Shown here one piece after another: positions 54,401 through 63,400 of a stretch of DNA of 64,000 bases (positions are counted from its first letter, which is position 1; each line of letters starts with the position of its first letter). The stretch lies in contig NZ_CP113097.1 in the NCBI RefSeq assembly GCF_026625125.1, positions 5,628,001 to 5,692,000 of the forward strand, read 5' to 3'. Origin of the DNA: Pseudomonas putida. GTDB taxonomy: Bacteria; Pseudomonadota; Gammaproteobacteria; Pseudomonadales; Pseudomonadaceae. The notes beneath the pieces were generated by a model. The model did no database searches. It saw nothing but the letters and a program-made list of their open reading frames with translations, and was not told the DNA's origin. Made by a program: the position numbers and the translations under genes.

Positions 54401-57400
54401 GCCGGTGGTTTGGCCAGCCGCGATATTGATGGTCGCGCCGTTGCTCAGCGTCACGGTCATTGCCGTGCCCGCTGGGTTGCTCAGCGTGGCGGTGTAGACG
54501 ATCTGACCACCTTCAGCGACATTGCCGGTGGCGCTCAGCACCAGGTTGGTGGTCGCCTGGGTAGCCGGACTGTCAGTGACCGTAGTGGTTGGAGTACCGG
54601 CGGTATCCAGCTTCTCGTAATTACCGCCGTCGACCTTGGTGATGCTGTTGGTCAGCGGCGCATTGGTGTTGTAGACGTTGTTCGGCGCGGTGAAATTGAC
54701 CGAACCGGACGACTCACCGACGCCGATGGTAATGCTCTGGCCGTTGGCCAGGGTCACTATCAGCGGGCCACCGGTAACCGGGGCCGACACCGAGGCGGTG
54801 TACACCACGGTACCGCCCTCGACCACGCTTGGAGTGGCGGTCAACGTGACGGTCGACGTGTCGAGCGTGTCGCTGACATTGGTCACGGCCTCAGCCGGAT
54901 TCACTGCGAGGTTCTCGAAGTCGCCACCGGTGGTGCCGGTGACGGTGACTTTGACCTGACCGGCGTCTTTGTACACGTCATCGGCCGGTGCCGGAACAGA
55001 GACCGTACCGGAGGTCTGGCCGGCCGCGATATTGATGGTCGCACCGTTGCTCAGCGTCACGGTCATCGCCGTGCCCGCGGGGTTGCTCAAGGTCGCGGTG
55101 TAAACGATCTGACCGCCTTCAGCGACATCGCCAGTGGCGCTCAGCACCAGGTTGGTAGTCGCCTGCGTAGCCGGGCTGTCGGTGACCGTCGTAGCTGGAG
55201 TACCAGCGGTATCCAGCTTCTCGTAATTACCGCCGTCGACCTTGGTGATGCTGTTGGTCAGCGGTGCATTAGTGTTGTAGACGTTGTTCGGCGCGGTGAA
55301 ATTGACCGAACCGGACGATTCGCCGACGCCGATGGTGATGCTCTGGCCGTTGGCCAGGGTCACGACCAGCGGGCTACCGGTAACCGGGGCCGACACGGAC
55401 GCGGTGTACACCACGGTACCGCCCTCGACCACGCTTGGAGTGGCGGTCAAAGTGACGGTCGACGTGTCGAGGGTATCGCTGACGTTGGTTACGGCCTCAG
55501 CCGGACTCACCGCCAGCTTCTCGAAGTCACCGCCAGTGGTACCGGTGACGGTGGCTTTGACCTGGCCGGCGTCTTTGTAAACATCGTCAGCCGGGGCTGG
55601 AACAGAGACCGTGCCGGTGGTTTGGCCGGCCGCGATATTGATGGTCGCGCCGTTGCTCAGCGTCACGGTCATCGCCGTGCCCGCTGGGTTGCTCAAGGTC
55701 GCGGTGTAGACGATCTGACCGCCTTCGGCGACATCACCGGTAGCACTCAGCACCAGGTTGGTGGTCGCCTGGGTAGCGGAGCTGTCGGTGACTGTGGTGG
55801 TTGGAGTACCGGCAGTATCCAGCTTCTCGTAATTACCGCCGTCGACCTTGGTGATGCTGTTGGTCAGCGGGGTGTTGGTGTTGTAGACGTTATTCGGCGC
55901 AACAAAGTTGACCGAACCGGACGACTCGCCAACGCCGATGGTGATGGTTTGGCCGTTGGCCAGGGTCACCACGAGTGGGCTACCGGTGACTGGGGCCGAC
56001 ACCGAGGCGGTGTACACCACAGTACCGCCCTCGACCACGCTTGGAGTGGCGGTCAGGGTCACCGTGCTGGTATCGAGCGTATCGCTGACGTTGGTTACGG
56101 CCTCAGCCGGACTCACCGCCAGCTTCTCGAAGTCACCACCGGTGGTGCCAGTAACGCTGACTTTGACCTGGCCAGCGTCTTTGTAGACGTCATCGGCCGG
56201 TGCCGGAACAGAGACCGTACCGGAGGTCTGGCCTGCAGCGATATTGATGGTCGCGCCGTTGCTCAGGGTGACGGTCATCGCCGTGCCGGCAGGGTTGCTC
56301 AGCGTGGCGGTGTAGACGATCTGACCGCCCTCGGCGACATCGCCGGTGGCGCTCAGCACCAGGTTGGTAGTCGCCTGGGTAGCCGGGCTGTCGGTGACCG
56401 TGGTGGTGGGAGTACCGGCGGTGTCCAGCTGTTCGTAATTGCCGCCTTCAACCTTGATAATACTGTTGGTCAGCGGCGCATTGGTGTTGTAGACGTTGTT
56501 CGGTGCGGTGAAGTTGACCGAACCGGACGATTCGCCAACGCCGATGGTGATGGTTTGGCCGTTGGCCAGGGTCACCACGAGTGGGCTACCGGTGACTGGG
56601 GCCGACACCGAGGCGGTGTACACCACAGTACCGCCCTCGACCACGCTTGGAGTGGCGGTCAGGGTCACCGTGCTGGTATCGAGCGTATCGCTGACGTTGG
56701 TTACGGCCTCAGCCGGACTCACCGCCAGCTTCTCGAAGTCACCACCGGTGGTGCCAGTAACGCTGACTTTGACCTGACCGGCGTCTTTGTAGACGTCATC
56801 GGCCGGTGCCGGAACAGAGACCGTACCGGAGGTCTGGCCTGCAGCGATATTGATGGTCGCGCCGTTGCTCAGGGTGACGGTCATCGCCGTGCCGGCAGGG
56901 TTGCTCAGCGTGGCGGTGTAGACGATCTGACCGCCCTCGGCGACATCGCCGGTGGCGCTCAGCACCAGGTTGGTAGTCGCCTGGGTAGCCGGGCTGTCGG
57001 TGACCGTGGTGGTGGGAGTACCGGCGGTGTCCAGCTGTTCGTAATTGCCGCCTTCAACCTTGATAATACTGTTGGTCAGCGGGGTGTTGGTGTTGTAGAC
57101 GTTATTCGGCGCAACAAAATCGACCGAACCGGACGACTCGCCGACGCCGATGGTGATGCTCTGGCCGTTGGCCAGGGTCACGACCAGCGGGCTACCGGTA
57201 ACCGGGGCCGACACCGAGGCGGTGTACACCACAGTACCGCCCTCGACCACGCTTGGAGTGGCGGTCAACGTGACGGTCGACGTGTCGAGCGTATCGCTGA
57301 CGTTGGTCACTGCCTCAGCCGGATTGACCGCAAGATTTTCGAAGTCACCACCGGTGGTACCCGTGACGGTGACTTTGACCTGACCGGCGTCTTTGTAGAC

Positions 57401-60400
57401 GTCATCGGCCGGTGCCGGAACAGAGACCGTACCGGAGGTCTCGCCTGCAGCGATATTGATGGTCGCGCCGTTGCTCAGGGTGACGGTCATTGCCGTACCC
57501 GCTGGGTTGCTCAGCGTGGCGGTGTAGACGATCTGACCGCCTTCAGCGACATCGCCGGTGGCGCTCAGCACCAGGTTGGTAGTCGCCTGGGTAGCCGGGC
57601 TGTCGGTGACTGTGGTGGTTGGAGTACCGGCAGTGTCCAGCTGTTCGTAATTGCCGCCTTCAACCTTGGTAATACTGTTGGTCAGCGGGGTGTTGGTGTT
57701 GTAGACGTTATTCGGCGCAACAAAGTTGACCGAACCGGACGACTCGCCAACGCTGATGGTGATGGTTTGGCCGTTAGCCAGGGTTACGACCAGCGGCGAA
57801 CCGGTGACCGGAGCGCTAACCGACGCGGTGTAGGTGACCACGCCACCTTCGACTACTGAAGCATTGGCGGTCAGGGTCACCGTGCTGGTATCGAGGGTAT
57901 CGCTGACATTGGTCACGGCTTCAGCCGGATTGACCGCAAGATTTTCAAAGTCACCACCGGTGGTGCCGGTGACGGTGACTTTGACCTGGCCCGCGTCTTT
58001 GTAGACGTCATCGGCTGGTGCGGCGACGGTCACTTGGCCAGAGGTCTGGCCGGCCGCAATATTGATGGTCGCGCCATTGCTCAGCGTCACGGTCATCGCC
58101 GAACCCGCTGGGTTGCTCAGCGTGGCGGTGTAGACGATCTGACCGCCTTCGGCGACATCGCCAGTGGCGCTCAGCACCAGGTTGGTAGTCGCCTGGGTAG
58201 CCGGACTGTCGGTGACCGTCGTGGTCGGGGTGCCCGCGGTATCCAGCTTCTCGTAATTACCACCGTCGACCTTGGTAATGCTGTTGGTCAACGGTGCATT
58301 GGTGTTGTAGACGTTGTTCGGCGCGGTGAAGTCGACCGAGCCGGACGACTCACCGACACCGATGGTGATGCTCTGGCCGTTGGCCAGGGTGACCACCAGT
58401 GGGCTGCCGGTGACTGGGGCCGACACGGACGCGGTGTACACCACGGTACCGCCCTCGACCACGCTTGGAGTGGCGGTCAGGGTCACCGTGCTGGTATCGA
58501 GCGTGTCGCTGACATTGGTCACGGCTTCAGCCGGATTGACTGCGAGGTTCTCGAAGTCGCCACCGGTGGTACCAGTGACGGTCGCTTTGACCTGGCCGGC
58601 GTCTTTGTACACGTCATCAGCCGGGGCAGCGACGGTCACTTGGCCAGAGGTCTGGCCGGCCGCGATATTGATGGTCGCACCATTGCTCAGGGTCACGGTC
58701 ATCGCCGTGCCGGCTGGGTTGCTCAAGGTCGCGGTGTAAACGATCTGGCCGCCTTCGGCGACATCGCCGGTGGCGCTCAGCACCAGGTTGGTAGTCGCCT
58801 GCGTAGCCGGGCTGTCGGTGACCGTCGTAGTTGGAGTACCCGCGGTATCCAGCTTCTCGTAGTTACCGCCTTCAACCTTGGTGATGCTGTTAGTCAGCGG
58901 CGCATTGGTGTTGTAGACGTTGTTCGGTGCGGTGAAGTCGACCGAGCCGGACGATTCGCCGACACCGATGGTGATGCTCTGGCCGTTGGCCAGGGTGACC
59001 ACCAGTGGGCTGCCGGTGACTGGGGCCGACACGGACGCGGTGTACACCACGGTGCCGCCCTCGACCACGCTTGGAGTGGCGGTCAAAGTGACGGTCGACG
59101 TATCGAGCGTATCGCTGACATTGGTTACGGCTTCAGCAGGATTGACTGCGAGGTTCTCGAAGTCACCACCGGTGGTACCAGTAACGCTGACTTTGACCTG
59201 GCCAGCGTCTTTGTAAACGTCATCAGCTGGTGCGGCGACGGTCACTTGGCCAGAGGTTTGGCCGGCTGCAATGTTGATGGTCGCGCCGTTGCTCAGGGTG
59301 ACGGTCATCGCCGTGCCGGCTGGGTTGCTCAAGGTCGCGGTGTAGACGATCTGACCGCCTTCAGCGACATCGCCGGTGGCGCTCAGCACCAGGTTGGTGG
59401 TCGCCTGGGTAGCCGGGCTATCGGTGACTGTGGTGGTCGGGGTGCCCGCGGTATCCAGCTGTTCGTAATTGCCGCCTTCAACCTTGGTGATGCTGTTGGT
59501 CAACGGTGCATTGGTGTTGTAGACGTTGTTCGGCGCGGTGAAGTTGACCGAGCCGGACGACTCGCCGACACCGATGGTGATGCTCTGGCCGTTGGCCAGG
59601 GTGACCACCAGTGGGCTGCCGGTGACTGGGGCCGACACGGACGCGGTGTACACCACAGTACCGCCCTCGACCACGCTTGGAGTGGCGGTCAGGGTCACCG
59701 TGCTGGTATCGAGCGTGTCGCTGACATTGGTCACGGCTTCAGCCGGATTGACCGCAAGATTTTCAAAGTCACCACCGGTGGTACCAGTGACGGTCGCTTT
59801 GACCTGGCCGGCGTCTTTGTAAACGTCATCCGCCGGGGCTGGAACAGAGACCGTACCGGAGGTCTGGCCGGCCGCGATATTGATGGTCGCACCGTTGCTC
59901 AGCGTGACGGTCATCGCCGTGCCCGCGGGGTTGCTCAAGGTCGCGGTGTAAATGATCTGACCGCCTTCAGCGACATCGCCAGTCGCGCTCAGCACCAGAT
60001 TGGTGGTCGCCTGGGTAGCAGGGCTGTCAGTGACCGTAGTGGTTGGAGTGCCCACAGCATCCAACTTCTCGTAATTCCCGCCGTCGACCTTGGTGATGCT
60101 GTTGGTCAGCGGTGCATTGGTGTTGTAGACGTTGTTCGGTGCGGTGAAGTTGACCGAACCGGACGATTCACCGACACCGATGGTGATGCTCTGACCATTG
60201 GCCAGGGTCACGACCAGCGGCGAACCGGTGACCGGAGCGCTAACCGACGCCGTGTAGGTGACCACTCCACCTTCGATTACCGAAGCATTCGCCGTCAGGG
60301 TCACGGTCGACGTATCGAGCGTGTCGCTGACATTGGTCACGGCTTCAGCCGGATTGACTGCGAGGTTCTCGAAGTCGCCACCGGTAGTGCCAGTGATGGT

Positions 60401-63400
60401 GGCTTTGACCTGGCCGGCGTCTTTGTAGACGTCATCGGCCGGTGCTGCGACGGTCACTTGGCCAGTGGTCTGGCCTGCAGCGATATTGATGGTCGCGCCA
60501 TTGCTCAGCGTGACGGTCATTGCCGTACCCGCTGGGTTGCTCAAGGTCGCGGTGTAAACGATCTGACCGCCTTCAGCGACATCGCCAGTGGCGCTCAGCA
60601 CCAGGTTGGTGGTCGCCTGGGTAGCCGGGCTGTCGGTGACTGTGGTGGTCGGGTTGCCAGCGGTGTCGAGCTGTTCGTAATTACCGCCGTCGACCTTGGT
60701 GATGCTGTTGGTCAGCGGTGCATTGGTGTTGTAGACGTTGTTCGGTGCGGTGAAGTTGACCGAACCGGACGATTCACCGACACCGATGGTGATACTCTGA
60801 CCATTGGCCAGGGTCACGACCAGCGGCGAACCGGTGACCGGAGCGCTAACCGACGCCGTGTAGGTGACCACTCCACCTTCGATTACCGAAGCATTCGCCG
60901 TCAGGGTCACGGTCGACGTATCGAGCGTGTCGCTGACATTGGTCACGGCTTCAGCCGGATTGACTGCGAGGTTCTCGAAGTCGCCACCGGTAGTGCCAGT
61001 GATGGTGGCTTTGACCTGGCCGGCGTCTTTGTAGACGTCATCGGCCGGGGCCGGAACAGAGACCGTACCGGAGGTCTGGCCGGCGGCGATATTGATGGTC
61101 GCGCCGTTGCTCAGAGTCACGGTCATCGCCGTGCCCGCTGGGTTGCTCAAGGTCGCGGTGTAAACGATCTGACCGCCTTCAGCGACATCGCCAGTCGCGC
61201 TCAGCACCAGATTGGTGGTCGCCTGAGTAGCAGGACTGTCGGTAACCGTGGTGTTTGGAGTACCTGCGGTATCCAGCTTCTCGTAATTACCGCCGTCGAC
61301 CTTGGTAATGCTGTTGGTCAGCGGGGTGTTGGTGTTGTAGACGTTGTTTGGCGCGGTGAAGTTGACCGAGCCGGACGACTCACCGAGGCCGATGGTAATG
61401 CTCTGGCCGTTGGCCAGGGTGACCACAAGTGGGCTGCCGGTGACTGGGGCCGACACGGACGCGGTGTACACCACGGTACCGCCCTCGACCACGCTTGGAG
61501 TGGCGGTCAAAGTGACGGTCGACGTGTCGAGGGTATCGCTGACGTTGGTTACGGCCTCAGCCGGACTCACCGCCAGCTTCTCGAAGTCACCGCCAGTGGT
61601 ACCGGTGACGGTGGCTTTGACCTGGCCGGCGTCTTTGTAGACGTCATCAGCCGGTGCGGCGACGGTCACTTGGCCAGAGGTCTGGCCTGCAGCGATGTTG
61701 ATGGTCGCGCCGTTGCTCAGGGTCACGGTCATCGCCGTACCCGCTGGGTTGCTCAGCGTGGCGGTGTAAACGATCTGGCCGCCTTCAGCGACATCGCCGG
61801 TGGCGCTCAGCACCAGGCTGGTAGTCGCTTGGGTAGCAGGACTGTCGGTAACCGTGGTGGTTGGAGTACCGGCGGTATCCAGCTTCTCGTAATTACCACC
61901 GTCGACCTTAGTGATGCTGTTGGTCAACGGTGCATTGGTGTTGTAGACGTTATTCGGCGCAACAAAGTCGACCGAGCCGGAGGACTCACCGACGCCAATG
62001 GTGATGCTCTGACCGTTGGCCAGGGTGATCACGAGTGGGCTGCCGGTGACCGGAGCGCTAACCGACGCCGTATAGGTGACCACCCCGCCTTCGACAACCG
62101 AGGCATTGGCAGTCAGGGTCACGGTCGACGTGTCGAGCGTATCGCTGACATTGGTTACGGCTTCAGCCGGATTGACTGCGAGGTTCTCGAAGTCACCACC
62201 GGTGGTGCCGGTAACGCTGACTTTGACCTGACCGGCGTCTTTGTAAACGTCATCCGCCGGGGCTGGAACAGAGACCGTGCCAGTGGTCTGGCCTGCCGCG
62301 ATATTGATGGTCGCACCGTTGCTCAGCGTCACGGTCATCGCCGTGCCCGCTGGGTTGCTCAGCGTGGCGGTGTAAACGATCTGACCGCCTTCAGCGACAT
62401 CGCCGGTGGCGCTCAGCACCAAACTGGTAGTCGCTTGGGTAGCCGGACTGTCGGTGACCGTCGTGGTCGGGGTGCCCGCGGTATCCAGCTGTTCGTAATT
62501 GCCGCCTTCAACCTTGGTGATGCTGTTGGCCAGCGGCGCATTGGTGTTGTAGACGTTGTTCGGTGCGGTGAAGTTGACCGAACCGGACGACTCGCCAACA
62601 CCGATGGTGATGGTTTGGCCGTTGGCCAGGGTGACCACAAGTGGGCTGCCGGTGACCGGAGCGCTAACTGACGCCGTATAGGTGACCACCCCGCCTTCGA
62701 CAACCGAGGCATTGGCCGTCAGGGTCACGGTCGACGTGTCGAGCGTATCGCTGACATTGGTCACGGCCTCAGCCGGATTCACTGCGAGGTTCTCGAAGTC
62801 GCCACCGGTGGTACCGGTGACGGTGGCTTTGACCTGACCGGCGTCTTTGTAGACGTCATCCGCCGGGGCTGGAACAGAGACCGTGCCGGTGGTTTGGCCA
62901 GCCGCGATATTGATGGTCGCGCCGTTGCTCAAGGTCACGGTCATCGCCGTACCCGCTGGGTTGCTCAGCGTGGCGGTGTAAACGATCTGACCGCCCTCGG
63001 CGACATCGCCAGTGGCGCTCAGCACCAGGTTGGTGGTCGCCTGGGTAGCAGGACTGTCGGTGACTGTGGTGATTGGAGTACCGGCAGTATCCAGCTTCTC
63101 GTAATTACCGCCGTCGACCTTGGTGATGCTGTTGGTCAGCGGCGCATTGGTGTTGTAGACGTTGTTTGGCGCGGTGAAGTTGACCGAGCCGGACGATTCG
63201 CCGACGCCGATGGTGATGGTTTGGCCGTTAGCCAGGGTTAGGACCAGCGGCGAACCGGTGACCGGAGCGCTAACCGACGCCGTGTAGGTGACCACGCCAC
63301 CTTCGACTACTGAAGCATTGGCGGTCAGGGTCACCGTGCTGGTATCGAGCGTATCGCTGACGTTAGTCACGGCTTCAGCCGGATTGACTGCGAGGTTCTC

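Noticed and set aside
53072..62671. Open frames of 1595 and 1545 codons on the plus strand over the adhesin array
   Set aside because: They repeat with the 606-bp period of the adhesin and arise from its codon bias; no start signals, no family pattern, and unlikely Gly/Arg/His-rich composition.
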